Shown here piece after piece: positions 1 through 8,888 of a stretch of 34,087 nucleotides of DNA; the first letter of the stretch is position 1; each line of letters starts with the position of its first letter. Origin of the DNA: an uncultured Verrucomicrobia subdivision 3 bacterium (GTDB lineage Bacteria; Verrucomicrobiota; Verrucomicrobiae; Limisphaerales; UBA11358); contig CAINDH010000015.1 of assembly GCA_903847285.1 (NCBI GenBank), positions 1 to 34,087 of the forward strand, written 5' to 3'. The position numbers were made by a program, and so were the translations under genes. The notes beneath the pieces were generated by a model, which was not told the DNA's origin, ran no database searches, and worked only from the letters and a program-made list of their open reading frames with translations.

Positions 1-594
1 ATCGCGATGGCTCCGGCCAACGAAGACGAACTCGCGGACATGATGCTCACCTGCACGACAATCAATCATCCGACGTTTATCCGCTATCCGCGCGGCACCG
101 CGGAAGGCGTGCCGATGAAACCCGAGCCGCAACTCATCGAAGTCGGCAAGGCGAAGATCACGCAGACGTTTGCGAACAACAAGCAACGCAAAGTCGCGCT
201 GTTCGGTCTCGGCCCGATGCACGCCATCGCGCTCAAAGCCGCCGCGCAACTCATCGCCGAAGGTTACGATTGCGCCGTCATCAACCCGCGCTTCACCAAG
301 CCGATTGATGCCGCCGCGCACGAGACTTACGGCCACGAAGCCGACCTCGTCGTCACCCTCGAAGACCACGTTCTCATCGGCGGTTACGGCTCGGCGGTGC
401 TGGAACTCTTCAGCGAGAAACACGTCACCACGCCGGTCATCCGCATCGGCTGGCCCGACCAGTTCATCGAACACGCCACCACGCAGGACGAATTGCGCTT
501 AAAATACGGCCTGTCCGTCGAGAACACGGTCAACCGTGTGAAAGCCCAGTTTGCGGAACCGGCTTTGACGAAGAAGCAGCTCGCGATTGCGTGA
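1..594 (+). CDS. dxs: 1-deoxy-D-xylulose-5-phosphate synthase, C-terminal part (5' end outside window)
   Basis: DXS condenses pyruvate and glyceraldehyde 3-phosphate (thiamine diphosphate dependent, cytosolic) in the first step of the MEP isoprenoid pathway. Only about the last 197 residues are present; the frame is open at base 1, so the ATG at 7 is internal. Visible hallmarks of the transketolase pyrimidine-binding and C-terminal domains are [11 protein letters not shown], then a Rossmann-like stretch with [13 protein letters not shown], the [10 protein letters not shown] motif (the family has a D-x-R-F-x-K-P-D pattern), and [15 protein letters not shown] near the end, which matches the TxEE..GGxGSAV block of DXS. 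The stop TGA is at 592-594. The next gene starts one base later, so the two may be co-transcribed by chance or read-through. Identification as DXS rather than another transketolase is by these motifs. Confidence 0.9.
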   Translation: MAMAPANEDELADMMLTCTTINHPTFIRYPRGTAEGVPMKPEPQLIEVGKAKITQTFANNKQRKVALFGLGPMHAIALKAAAQLIAEGYDCAVINPRFTKPIDAAAHETYGHEADLVVTLEDHVLIGGYGSAVLELFSEKHVTTPVIRIGWPDQFIEHATTQDELRLKYGLSVENTVNRVKAQFAEPALTKKQLAIA

Positions 595-595
595 G

Positions 596-1351
596 ATGAA
601 ATTCTGTCAGTCAAAAGCTCCATCGGCATTCACGCTGATGGAGCTTTTAGTTTGTATCGCCATCATCGCGGTTCTCGCAGCGCTTTTGCTGTCGGCTGTT
701 TCTCAAGCAAAAGGAAAGACGCGGCTAATTCAATGTGCCAATAATGTTCGACAACTTGGAATTGGGTTGCAGGTAATCCTCGCTGACGAACACGCTTACC
801 CTTTGTATGTTTCTGACCGCTATGCCAATTGGATTGTGCAATTGGAAGAGCAAGGTCTTGGCAAATCCCTAGAAAAATCGACGAACGGTGGAGTGAGTAT
901 TTACTCTAATTTTTACGAAAAAGACGCTTGGCTTTGCCCGGCTGCAAACTATCCGGTTCATAATTGGCCACATCCCGAAATCGGTTCTTATGCTTACAAC
1001 GCCTTCGGCGTTTATCCCTCGGAAATTGAAACCAATGCCCTTGGTCTTTTTGGCCGTTTTGATTTCATTTCAGAAAAATCTAGTCCGATTAAGGAATCCG
1101 AAGTTGTTGCTCCAAGTGACATGATGGCTATTGGCGAAAGTTTTGATGGCCGCATCGCGTTTGACCGAAATCTGGCGGGAATGGATAAATATGGAAACCT
1201 TAACCGCCACCAAGGCAAAGCCAACGTGGTCTTTTGCGACGGCCACGTTGAATCGCCGACGTTGAAATTTCTTTTCGAGAACACCAGCGACGAAGCCCTG
1301 CGCCGCTGGAACCGCGACCACCAACCCCACCGCGAGCGGCTCACGCCTTAA
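596..1351 (+). CDS. Type II secretion-like pseudopilin (prepilin N-methylation domain, H-X9-DG tail)
   Basis: A small inner-membrane-anchored pseudopilin of 251 residues. The N-terminus has a short basic leader followed by AFTLMELL, the prepilin peptidase cleavage and N-methylation signal with its Glu at +5, and one hydrophobic helix ([16 protein letters not shown]). A globular domain follows, and near the C-terminus [12 protein letters not shown] fits the processing-associated H-X9-DG motif found in the many pseudopilin paralogues of Planctomycetes, Lentisphaerae and Verrucomicrobia. The ATG at 596 is chosen because it places the leader close to the cleavage site; a TTG at 587, inside dxs, would add three residues. 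No secretion genes lie beside it, as is usual for these dispersed paralogues. Its substrate is unknown. The last codons lie inside an inverted repeat. Confidence 0.85.
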   Translation: MKFCQSKAPSAFTLMELLVCIAIIAVLAALLLSAVSQAKGKTRLIQCANNVRQLGIGLQVILADEHAYPLYVSDRYANWIVQLEEQGLGKSLEKSTNGGVSIYSNFYEKDAWLCPAANYPVHNWPHPEIGSYAYNAFGVYPSEIETNALGLFGRFDFISEKSSPIKESEVVAPSDMMAIGESFDGRIAFDRNLAGMDKYGNLNRHQGKANVVFCDGHVESPTLKFLFENTSDEALRRWNRDHQPHRERLTP

Positions 1352-1379
1352 CAGTGCGGAGCGCCGCTCTGTGAGCCGC
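1336..1379. repeat. Inverted repeat spanning the pseudopilin stop codon
   Basis: GCGGCTCAC at 1336-1344 is the perfect reverse complement of GTGAGCCGC at 1371-1379, with a GC-rich 26-base interior holding a second short stem (GAGC..GCTC). There is no T tract after it, so it is a poor intrinsic terminator on sequence grounds, although it sits between two convergent genes. It looks like a REP-type palindromic unit. The rest of the gap to 1468 shows no gene. Confidence 0.45.
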
Positions 1380-1468
1380 AGCAACATCCGACCTTCCAAT
1401 CGCGTTCATTGGTGACATGAACAGAAGCGCAGCGTCAGCAGGTTTGTATTAAGATGGAAACCCGCCCA

Positions 1469-2020
1469 CTACGGCGCGGGAACTTGTTGCAGCCACACGC
1501 GGATGTTCATGAACAGTTTGGTGGAATTCGGAAACGGCACGACGGCGCGGGCTTTCACCGTTTCCGTGATGCCGTTCGCGTCGTTCGTGTGCATGAATTC
1601 TTGGACGTAATTCGTTTCGCTGTTCCAGTTCAACAGGTTGGTGGAGACGAAGACGCCGTATTCCACGTCGCGTGGCGGCAAGCGGCGCGTGTAGGTAAGT
1701 GTGAGGTGCAGCTTGTTGTCGTTGGTGCTGCTCTCGAAGCCCCATTGATATGGCGGGTTACCGTCATCGGTGCGCGGGTCGCGGTTGAAGGCATATTCCG
1801 CAAAATTTTTAACGCCGTCATGTTCGAAGTCCGCCGCCGCGCCGCTGATGTTCGGGAAGGTCAATTCCTCGAGTGTGAATTTCTGGATGCTCCACAAACC
1901 ATAAGGCGAATCGTGAATCGTCGCCGTCGCCGGGCTGCCGCTGACAACGTAGGCGATGTTCGTCAGCACGGTCACGGTCACGGCTTCATCGCCTTCGATG
2001 CGGTCATCCAAAATCGGCAC
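1469..2020 (-). CDS. C-terminal fragment of the Calx-beta protease gene
   Basis: This 183-residue piece starts formally at a GTG (2020) but clearly continues the upstream frame: PILDDRIEGDEAVTVTVL is the second half of a Calx-beta repeat whose first half lies in the preceding fragment. After it comes a domain common at the C-termini of verrucomicrobial secreted proteins (W-x-I-Q-K-F, ISGAAADFEHDGVKN, then EYAFNRDP), followed by a beta-rich tail with TYTRRLPPRDVEYGV. The family role of this tail is not established to my knowledge; it may be for surface sorting or folding. No separate ribosome-binding site is seen before 2020, which supports it being a fragment rather than a gene. Confidence 0.6.
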   Translation of the reverse strand: MPILDDRIEGDEAVTVTVLTNIAYVVSGSPATATIHDSPYGLWSIQKFTLEELTFPNISGAAADFEHDGVKNFAEYAFNRDPRTDDGNPPYQWGFESSTNDNKLHLTLTYTRRLPPRDVEYGVFVSTNLLNWNSETNYVQEFMHTNDANGITETVKARAVVPFPNSTKLFMNIRVWLQQVPAP

Positions 2021-2031
2021 GAGCGAAAGTG

Positions 2032-5000
2032 TTAGTGTGTGTTCGAGGTGGCGGGAAACGTCACCGAGTTCGTCAGCGCGACAAAATCCACGGCGTTACT
2101 CGCAGTGCCGGAGATCGCGAGCGAAACGGTCAGCTCCGTGTTCGTATCGCCGGTGCGCGTTACGGTAAATTCACCGGTGTCGGGGCCAAGTTCAGCCGTG
2201 TCAGAATCCGTTGCGGTGACGCTGACGTAGACTGGATCCAATACGGTGATGGTCACATCGTCAAAGCTGGTCAGCTCGCCATCGAACGCGGTGAGGCGGA
2301 AGGTGTAGGTTCCAGGCGCATCGAAGACGAATGTGTTCGTGAGGCTCACGGGATTCGTGATGGTGATGTTATTCGTGCCGAGAAATGTCCACCAGTTCGT
2401 GACCGACGCGGGCGGGTTCGGCAAGCCGTCGTCGGAAATAATTCCGATGAGCGTCACGGGAATCCCAATTTGCACCGCGACGTCCGCGCCAGCGTTCACC
2501 AACGGCGCGTGGTTCGTCACGGGACCGTCGGCGATGGCTAAAATTTCCTCCGCGCTTAACGCCACGTCGAACACGCGCACATCGTCAATGCCACCGCTCC
2601 ATGAAGTCGGGCTGTCGAACCCGCCTTTGCCGATGATGAACTCCGGGCAGTTAGTCAACCCGCCGGACGCCGCCACAAAACCGGCGTTTGGCTGATCCAG
2701 CGCTCCGTTGACATAGAGTTTTGGCTCGCCGCCATTTGTCCACGTCAACGCGACGTGCTGCCACAGGCCGGGTTTTAGCGCGTTCGCCGCACTCGCGCGA
2801 TGCACCGTGCCGCGCGATGTGGGAATGGTGGTCTCGATGACGTTGGTGTAACTGCCGCACGACGCAAATGTCCGCGTGGCAAAACTAAACGTGGCATTCG
2901 TGCCCACATCATCTGCCGTCAAAAATCCCTGCGACACATTCGTCGGCGGTGGTTTGACCCACAGTGCGACGGTGAAGGCTTTCAATCCGTTCAATGTGTT
3001 CGAGCCGGCGGACTGACGCACACAATCGTTCGTGCCGGAAAAGTTGAGCGCGGCATTGATCACGCCGTTCGTGACCCACATCGGCGACCCGGAAAATTTT
3101 CCATCGCGCCCGTTCACGGACGAGTCAGCCGCGTTCGTGCCGCTGCCCTCGTCCAGAGTCCAGTGCAAAATATTCGTCGCGCTCAAAACATCGGCGCTGA
3201 CGAACACCAGTAAATCCGCGTGGCCTTGCAATAGGCCGTCGTCAGCCGTGAGCCGCAGGTGATAGATGCCGGTGTTAGTGAAGACCACGGTGGTATTGTT
3301 CGTCGTTGGATCCTCAAAGGTTGCGCCGCTGGAACCACTCAAGTTAGTCCAAGTCATGACGTAGTTAGTGCTATCATCCATCACCGTCGCATTGAGAACC
3401 AGGCCGGCGGATGTGCCGCTCACAAATGCCAAATAATTTTTCGGGCTGGTGATGGTGACTTGCGGCGTGGCGTTCGTGCCCGCGTCGGCAATGGTCAGCA
3501 CCGCGTTACTCGGTGAAAGAATGGTGTAAGCCGGACTCGGCAAAATCGTGGCGGTCACGCTCTCGTTGCCTTCCACGACTACTTCGTTCGTCGGCGTGAT
3601 GAACAGGTCAATCGAAGTCATGCCGCAGGAAAAATAAATGTTTGTGGCGAACGGCGGATAATCCACGCCAAACGTGGCCACACCGCCGAACGACAGCAGC
3701 GCGGTGAAGTCGTAGCGCGGATCGCCGGTACGCGTGACGCGAAAAACACCGTTCGAGCCACTGCCCTCCAGCACGTTCGTGACAACGGCGGTGATGGCTA
3801 GCATCGGTTCATCATCATTGATGAAAGCAGTGGCGCTGACGGGAGTGCCGAGGCCGTAGGCGGAATTATTTTGCAATGTGAGCGTCACCGACTCCGCGCC
3901 TTCCACAATTGAATCGTCCAGCGGGACCAGTGGCAGCTTGGTAGTCAGGCTCCCAGCGGGAATCAAAATGGAATTTGTGAGGCGCACATAATCCACGCCA
4001 TTGCTCGCCGTCCCGCTGATGGCGAAGAATATTATGACTGGCGTATTCGTTGTGCCGAAGCGCGTGAAGGTGAATTCGCCCGTATCCAAACCCGGTTCAG
4101 CGGCAGTAAAATCGCTCGCATCCACGCCGACAATTTGGTCGTTATCCTGAATCGTCACTTTTGCAAACGCCGGATACGACGCGATGTAATTCGTCCCCTC
4201 GGTCAGCGAGACGATGACCGTTTCGTCGCCCTCAACCAACGCGTCGTCCACCGCCCCGATGGCAACCACTGCGTTGCTCTGCCCGATGGGAATGGTCACC
4301 GTGCTAGCGATGTTGGTGTAATCCGTGCCGTTGTTCGCCGTGCCGCTGACGGTAAAAACAATGTTCAGCGCGTTGGTCGTAGCGCCGCTGCGCGTGAATA
4401 AAAACTCACCATTGCCGCCGCCTTCGTAGGCAAACGGATGGTTTGTGGAGGTGACGGTGACGACGGGTAGATTATTTGTGTCATTGTCGCCAATCGTCAC
4501 CGTGGCGATGTTTGGCAAAATAATGTTCGCATTGGTGGCACTGGTCAAAGTCAGCACCACAGTCTGTGCAAACTCCATCGTGTTGTCATCGCTAGGAGTC
4601 ACTGGCAAATCCACGAACGTCGCGCCCGCTGGAATCGTCGCAGAATTTCCGAGCGGCGCATAATCTCCCGGCGCGCTCGCGTTGCCGGTGATTTGAAAAT
4701 TCACCAGCTGGCTCGCGTTCGTTGAACCGATGCGCGCAATGCGGAAATTGCCCTCGACCACGCCAGCCTCGCTGGCATTGGTAATCGTCGCGGTCACACT
4801 CACCGAGCAAGCGTCGTCATCGAGAATCGTGTAGGTATGAATCTTGATCCCATCGAGCGTGGCGTTCGTGGGATTGAACAGCGCCACGCGAATCGTCTGC
4901 GGCGCTTGCACGTTCGTGTCATTAACGATTTGCAAAGGCACAAAACTTACGAAGGTGTTCGTCGGGATGGTCAGCACACCTTGCGGCAGAGAATAGCGAT

Positions 5001-6510
5001 TGCTCGCCGCCGTGCCGCCGATGACGCGATAACCAACCTGCACCGGCACTGTGGAATACTGGCTCAATGTCACCGCGATACCCGGCGAAGAGCTTTCTGA
5101 AATGGACGAACTGACAAAGCAAAAGCCGACGCCGGGAATACTGTCTGCCGGGTCGTTCGTGATCACCACCGTAGCAGATGCGGACGAAGAGACGTTGTAA
5201 TTGATGTTCGTCGGTAGCGTGAGGATAACCGTTTCATCCGGCTCCAAAATAAAATCATGAAATGGAATCACATCCAGCGTCACCGAACTGGAGCCGTCGG
5301 GAATCACCACCGGATTATCCAGTGGCACATAGTCGGAACCGCTCGTAGCTGAACCGCTGATGCCGAGGACTACGGTCAGATCGCCCGTGGAACTCGTGCG
5401 CGCGATAGTGAAGTGCGCCGTGGATGTGCCCAGCTCGGAAAGCGGCGTGCCTGCCGCGCTCACGCTCACCGTTGGCTTCTCGTCGTCGCGGATAAAAACC
5501 GTAGCGCTGCCCGGCGTGCCAACGTCGTAGTTCGCCGTGTTGAGGATTGAAACAATCACCGACTCGTCACCTTCAAACAGCAAATCGTTCGTCGGTGAAA
5601 CAGCAATCGTTGTTGAGGCCACGCCTGCCGGAATCGTCACGGTGCCGCTTAATGCCGCGTAGTCCACGCCCGGCGTCGCTGTGCCGCTCACGGAGTAATT
5701 CACCACCAGCGCCGCCGTCAAATCACCGTCACGCTTAACCGTGAACGCGCCCGCTGTCGAAGGTTCCGCCGCATCGGAGGTCGTGGCAATCGTGACCACC
5801 ATGAAATCGTCATCGAGAATTTTCACCGTGGTCGCCGACGGAGTGCCGACGCTGTAAGCCGCGTTCGCTGCGACCGTGACGATGGCGGTTTCATCCGCTT
5901 CTAACACTTTATCATCAAACACCTTCAACGGAATCGTCACGCTGCTTTGTCCGGCAGGAATCAGCGCCACGCCCGGCAAGGTCGCGTAATCCGCACCCGC
6001 CGTCGCTGTGCCGCTGACGGAATAATTCACAAACAGGTCGCCGCCGGGAATGCCGTTGCGCGTAAAAATAATTTGTCCGTCGTCCATGCCGCCTTCGGCA
6101 ATCGCCGGCGTGCTGGTTGTCACGGACACGGTGGGCTTACTCGCTGAATCGTCGTCTTGAATCGTAATGACCGCCTCCGCTGGTGGCGCGACGATATAAT
6201 TTTGATTCACCTGGTTCGTGTCGCTCAACAGCGTCAGTGCGATAGTCTCCGGCCCTTCAATCGTGCCGTCGTTGCTGACGCTCACCGTGAACGTGACGCT
6301 GTTTGTGCCAGCTGGAATCGTGACGCCGTTCGTGGCGATGATGGTGGGCGCGAGGTTGTAATCCGCGCCAATTGTAGCCGAGCCGGATTGAAAAATACCC
6401 ACCGTCAAATCGCTGTTCGTGTCGCCTGTGCGCGTGATGGTGAATGTGTGCGTTGAGCTGTCGCTTTCGGGAATGGAGTTCGTGTCCGCGACCACATTTA
6501 CCGTCGGCAC
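2032..6510 (-). CDS. Calx-beta/LamG/PKD repeat fragment of the giant protease gene
   Basis: About 1,490 residues of repeat architecture with no catalytic domain of its own. By eye there are nine Calx-beta repeats of about 105-115 residues, each with the signature G-x-A-x-x-x-x-D-Y, IPAG, a V-x-x-D-D turn, E-G-x-E and a closing I-x-D-D-D/E. Then come an Ig/PKD-type module, a LamG/concanavalin-like module (starting LHWTLDEGSG and ending GGIDDVRVFDVALSAEEI), a PKD module (HAPLVNAGADVAVQIG) and half of a tenth Calx-beta repeat. Calx-beta domains in other proteins bind calcium and act as rigid extracellular spacers. The formal start (GTG at 6510) is just the first start codon after the C9 tract; nothing suggests independent initiation. 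Repeat five is the most divergent and repeat nine lacks the usual closing DDD. Confidence 0.7.
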   Translation of the reverse strand: MPTVNVVADTNSIPESDSSTHTFTITRTGDTNSDLTVGIFQSGSATIGADYNLAPTIIATNGVTIPAGTNSVTFTVSVSNDGTIEGPETIALTLLSDTNQVNQNYIVAPPAEAVITIQDDDSASKPTVSVTTSTPAIAEGGMDDGQIIFTRNGIPGGDLFVNYSVSGTATAGADYATLPGVALIPAGQSSVTIPLKVFDDKVLEADETAIVTVAANAAYSVGTPSATTVKILDDDFMVVTIATTSDAAEPSTAGAFTVKRDGDLTAALVVNYSVSGTATPGVDYAALSGTVTIPAGVASTTIAVSPTNDLLFEGDESVIVSILNTANYDVGTPGSATVFIRDDEKPTVSVSAAGTPLSELGTSTAHFTIARTSSTGDLTVVLGISGSATSGSDYVPLDNPVVIPDGSSSVTLDVIPFHDFILEPDETVILTLPTNINYNVSSSASATVVITNDPADSIPGVGFCFVSSSISESSSPGIAVTLSQYSTVPVQVGYRVIGGTAASNRYSLPQGVLTIPTNTFVSFVPLQIVNDTNVQAPQTIRVALFNPTNATLDGIKIHTYTILDDDACSVSVTATITNASEAGVVEGNFRIARIGSTNASQLVNFQITGNASAPGDYAPLGNSATIPAGATFVDLPVTPSDDNTMEFAQTVVLTLTSATNANIILPNIATVTIGDNDTNNLPVVTVTSTNHPFAYEGGGNGEFLFTRSGATTNALNIVFTVSGTANNGTDYTNIASTVTIPIGQSNAVVAIGAVDDALVEGDETVIVSLTEGTNYIASYPAFAKVTIQDNDQIVGVDASDFTAAEPGLDTGEFTFTRFGTTNTPVIIFFAISGTASNGVDYVRLTNSILIPAGSLTTKLPLVPLDDSIVEGAESVTLTLQNNSAYGLGTPVSATAFINDDEPMLAITAVVTNVLEGSGSNGVFRVTRTGDPRYDFTALLSFGGVATFGVDYPPFATNIYFSCGMTSIDLFITPTNEVVVEGNESVTATILPSPAYTILSPSNAVLTIADAGTNATPQVTITSPKNYLAFVSGTSAGLVLNATVMDDSTNYVMTWTNLSGSSGATFEDPTTNNTTVVFTNTGIYHLRLTADDGLLQGHADLLVFVSADVLSATNILHWTLDEGSGTNAADSSVNGRDGKFSGSPMWVTNGVINAALNFSGTNDCVRQSAGSNTLNGLKAFTVALWVKPPPTNVSQGFLTADDVGTNATFSFATRTFASCGSYTNVIETTIPTSRGTVHRASAANALKPGLWQHVALTWTNGGEPKLYVNGALDQPNAGFVAASGGLTNCPEFIIGKGGFDSPTSWSGGIDDVRVFDVALSAEEILAIADGPVTNHAPLVNAGADVAVQIGIPVTLIGIISDDGLPNPPASVTNWWTFLGTNNITITNPVSLTNTFVFDAPGTYTFRLTAFDGELTSFDDVTITVLDPVYVSVTATDSDTAELGPDTGEFTVTRTGDTNTELTVSLAISGTASNAVDFVALTNSVTFPATSNTH
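2035..2042. repeat. Dinucleotide tract (AC)4 on the sense strand at a frameshift
   Basis: Plus-strand GTGTGTGT, sense ACACACAC. With four copies the frame runs into TAA at 2032-2034. With one copy fewer the two fragments join so that the distance from the IPAG-like to the EG motif of the last Calx-beta repeat (16 residues) equals that of repeat eight in the same protein. This makes a two-base gain the most economical lesion. Confidence 0.6.
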
Positions 6511-7660
6511 GGGGGGGGGTAGCGATGAAATCTAAACCAGCCATTGAATTCGTCGGCGACAGCGGATTACTCCAGTTAGCGCCAGCAAATGTGTAGCCGT
6601 ATTGAAATGCCCCGAGCTGGAGATTGGTGCTCACGTTCACGATGACGAAACGCCCGTCGCTATCCGTCCAGCCGCCGATGAATTTCGCGGCGGCAATTTG
6701 CCCATTGCCCACCAGCACACCTTCGAGCGGTATGCCGTTCGCGTCCGTCACGCGCCCGGTCAGACGATAGCCCGTTGCTATGCCAGAACTCACCAAGATG
6801 TTTGCGCTAGCTACGCCGCCCTTCATGTCGCTCACCACGCAACGCACTACATGATCTTTCGTGTCGGCAAAAGTTTTCGCTACCCACGACAGGTTGTTCG
6901 TGGAAAACGTCAGGTCGTCAAACGTCCACGCATACGCCAGCGCATCGCCGTCCGCATCCGTCGCCGTTGCGTGAAAATGCACGAGCAGATTCGTGATGAC
7001 GGTTGGCTGATCCATTTCGACCGCCAACACCGGCGGCTGGTTGCTGGGAAACATTCCGAGGTTCACTTGATAATCAATCCACGGCTCCGTCCCCGCCGCG
7101 CCGCGCAGCAACGGCGTGATATGCACGCCCGCCGCATTGTCATTGAAGGTGCGCCCGATGACCACTGCCGCATCGCTACGGCTTGCGCTGTCGCCCGCGT
7201 CCGGCGAGCCGGGCGTGGTGTCAATCAACTGCGCCCCGCCATTGCTTTCATCCCACGGCGTCCAGTTCAGTAGTAGACCGTTTTCAACCCACGGATTGGA
7301 AATGTATTTCGTGCGGAACTCCAGCCAGTAGTCGCGTAATGCATCGCGCTTTAGCGCCGCCGCATACATTCGTCCCGCTACGCGTCGTTCCGCCGGCACA
7401 TCAAACGGATAAATGCGATACACGCCGTTGCTCGTGATGTTTTGCACTGCGTCCGCCTTCAACCAGTCGAGAATATTTTTGTGCACGGCATTGAAGAGCG
7501 CATTACCCGCCGCCGCCGGCCCCATCGTGTCGTAGGGGTTGCCGTATTCGAGATTCACACCCGAACCAACCACGCTGTAGTTCGTCAACGTGTCCCAAAA
7601 ATTCGCGTGCCACAGGCCGTAGTTGTGTCCGAGCTCGTGCGCCGTTACACCCACACCCAT
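6257..7660 (-). CDS. Catalytic fragment (metzincin zinc site, PKD, regulatory domain) of the giant protease gene
   Basis: The start at 7660 is only the first start codon after the in-frame TGA; residues LAFVGGKGTWLQS just upstream are in the same frame and belong to the domain. Near the N-terminus HELGHNYGLWH gives the three zinc-binding His residues and catalytic Glu of a metzincin, with YDTMG as the Met-turn about 30 residues on. Residues about 210-300 look PKD-like (DADGDALAYAWTFDD), and about 300-385 like a carboxypeptidase regulatory-like domain (GRVTDANGIPLEGVLVGNG). The real reading ends at the C9 tract; the last 80-odd residues down to 6257 are the shifted frame (rich in H and R) and are not expected to be protein. 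In the annotated state this fragment has no secretion signal. Confidence 0.65.
   Translation of the reverse strand: MGVGVTAHELGHNYGLWHANFWDTLTNYSVVGSGVNLEYGNPYDTMGPAAAGNALFNAVHKNILDWLKADAVQNITSNGVYRIYPFDVPAERRVAGRMYAAALKRDALRDYWLEFRTKYISNPWVENGLLLNWTPWDESNGGAQLIDTTPGSPDAGDSASRSDAAVVIGRTFNDNAAGVHITPLLRGAAGTEPWIDYQVNLGMFPSNQPPVLAVEMDQPTVITNLLVHFHATATDADGDALAYAWTFDDLTFSTNNLSWVAKTFADTKDHVVRCVVSDMKGGVASANILVSSGIATGYRLTGRVTDANGIPLEGVLVGNGQIAAAKFIGGWTDSDGRFVIVNVSTNLQLGAFQYGYTFAGANWSNPLSPTNSMAGLDFIATPPRADGKCGRGHELHSRKRQLNAHIHHHAHRRHEQRFDGGYFSIRLGYNWRGLQPRAHHHRHERRHDSSWHKQRHVHGERQQRRHD
6511..6519. repeat. C9 homopolymer (sense strand) at a frameshift
   Basis: Nine consecutive Gs on the plus strand. 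In the sense direction the frame goes ATPPR with nine Cs and leaves the Calx-beta frame; eight Cs would read ATPPVPTVNVV and join the protease part directly to the first Calx-beta repeat. Long C/G homopolymers inside surface-protein genes are classic slipped-strand sites, and are also classic sequencing-error sites. Confidence 0.75.
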
Positions 7661-7699
7661 GCTTTGCAGCCAAGTCCCCTTGCCGCCGACAAACGCCAG

Positions 7700-8878
7700 T
7701 CAACCCCAAGAGTAACCCGGCACGCTCGTCAGCGCGACGATGTCACGGTCATAATTTGCCGTGACAAAACCGGCTTTCTTCGCCGTCGCGCGCGCATCGT
7801 TCAGCAGTAAACCTGGATCAGGAGAATAATACTCCTTCGTCTGCGGCATCGTGATGACCGGTGTCACCGTTGCCGTCAGCGAAGTCAGGTCGTAGGAATT
7901 TTCCGTGTAAAAAGAATTCACCCCGTTCATGGCCGTGTAAGCCGCCGTTTCTGAAATCGGTTCCGTCAGGTCATCGGGAAAATTCACGCGGATGTAGAGC
8001 AAAGATTTTCTGCCATGAGTCCACGCATCGCCGTTAGCCGTGGGGAAAATCGGGTCGCTCCCAGCCGAAGTTCCGCCGCTCTCCGCCCGGGCAAGTTGCG
8101 CGTTCGCGGCATCAAGATGATCCACGCCGCAGAAATGCAAAACGCCGCCGCCACTTTCCGCGAACACCTGCCGCCCGCGCCAGTTGGCCGACTGACCGGA
8201 CACCGAACAGATGACGTTTGCGGAAACGGTTTTGGCATCCAGTGCCGTCGCCTCCGCCACACTCAATTCGCGCAACGGCTCAATGCTCACCGCCAGTTTT
8301 CCAGCCAGCGCCACGCCATGCAGCGGAATGTTCGCCCGCGAAACCTGTCCGTTGCGGCGGCCAAAGACGAATGCATCGAATCGTCTCTCGCCCAATTGAA
8401 CCTTGCGCGAAACCGTCGTTTTGCCGGTAGAAAAATCCGTTGCGGCCAGCACTTCCAGGTCACCGCGTCCATCAATCTGCTCCTCCAAAAACTTCGCCAC
8501 CTCACGCGGCAGCCTTTGGCGCAATTCAAACGGCACGGCCAGTTCCAGCGCCCGCTTCGGGTCGTTCTGAATCAAGTCCAGCATCGCCTCGCGCCGCTGC
8601 CATGCAAAGCGCTGGCCGTCTATCAGCGTTACCGCTCCATTGGTAAAATTCGCCGCCCACTGCAAAAAGTTTTCAAACGCATCCGCCGGTTTTTTGGCAA
8701 CGTTGCCGTCCGTCCGCGATGCAGCCGCCATGCTCGCCACCGCGACCACCGATCGCGTCGTCGTTGGCACGATGGTTTTTGAAATTCGTTCAGGCGAGTT
8801 TGGTCGGCGATAGCACAGCAGTAGTGTTCCCAGAGTGGTGATACTAATGACTCCCAATAGAAGTTTTGTGTGTTTCAT
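7700..8878 (-). CDS. N-terminal fragment (signal peptide and start of protease domain) of the giant protease gene
   Basis: 392 residues from an ATG at 8878 with a strong GGAGG five bases upstream, so this is the genuine start of the long gene. The N-terminus MKHTKLLLGVISITTLGTLL is a hydrophobic signal peptide or anchor. A low-similarity pro-region follows. From about residue 295 the text LLYIRVNFPDDLTEPI matches the start of M6/M12-like protease domains, where a V-D-F-P-D strand is typical, and leads up to YDRDIVALTSVPGYSWG. TGA then stops translation 20 codons before the zinc motif, so the product as written is an exported but catalytically empty protein. The TGA codon stands where a Gly or Trp codon would be one base change away. 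Confidence 0.7.
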   Translation of the reverse strand: MKHTKLLLGVISITTLGTLLLCYRRPNSPERISKTIVPTTTRSVVAVASMAAASRTDGNVAKKPADAFENFLQWAANFTNGAVTLIDGQRFAWQRREAMLDLIQNDPKRALELAVPFELRQRLPREVAKFLEEQIDGRGDLEVLAATDFSTGKTTVSRKVQLGERRFDAFVFGRRNGQVSRANIPLHGVALAGKLAVSIEPLRELSVAEATALDAKTVSANVICSVSGQSANWRGRQVFAESGGGVLHFCGVDHLDAANAQLARAESGGTSAGSDPIFPTANGDAWTHGRKSLLYIRVNFPDDLTEPISETAAYTAMNGVNSFYTENSYDLTSLTATVTPVITMPQTKEYYSPDPGLLLNDARATAKKAGFVTANYDRDIVALTSVPGYSWG

Positions 8879-8883
8879 GTAAT

Positions 8884-8888
8884 CCTCC
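8884..8888 (-). promoter_or_regulatory. Shine-Dalgarno site GGAGG of the protease gene
   Basis: GGAGG lies five bases upstream of the ATG at 8878 on the minus strand. It is one of the clearest ribosome-binding sites in the window, where many other genes lack one, and it fixes the start. Confidence 0.65.

Larger units (their letters stand above)
1469..8878 (-). pseudogene. Giant secreted metzincin protease with Calx-beta repeats, interrupted by three lesions
   Basis: Read through, this is one gene of about 2,470 codons. Order: signal/anchor peptide, start of a metalloprotease domain, zinc site HELGHNYGLWH (7607-7639) with a Met-turn YDTMG, PKD-like domain, carboxypeptidase regulatory-like domain, nine Calx-beta repeats, an Ig/PKD domain, a LamG-like domain, a PKD domain, a tenth Calx-beta repeat and a verrucomicrobial C-terminal domain. 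Lesions: (a) TGA at 7700-7702 with the frame continuing unchanged on both sides; (b) nine Cs (sense) at 6511-6519 where eight keep the frame; (c) (AC)4 at 2035-2042 where three copies keep the tenth Calx repeat aligned. The protein would be secreted or surface-bound, with Calx-beta domains expected to bind calcium. It may be a decaying gene, a contingency locus or an assembly artefact; the sequence alone cannot decide. Confidence 0.75.

Noticed and set aside
2032..6510. Tandem DNA repeat array in the Calx-beta region
   Set aside because: The repeats are similar only at protein level; the DNA copies have diverged and no near-identical units were seen.
7700..7702. Recoded TGA (Trp, Gly or selenocysteine)
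   Set aside because: TGA ends several intact genes here, the site lacks a visible SECIS-like hairpin and the residue is not catalytic in the family.
1454..7810. Many plus-strand open frames opposite the protease gene
   Set aside because: They are shadows: rich in Arg, His and Ala, without motifs, and opposite clear domain text.
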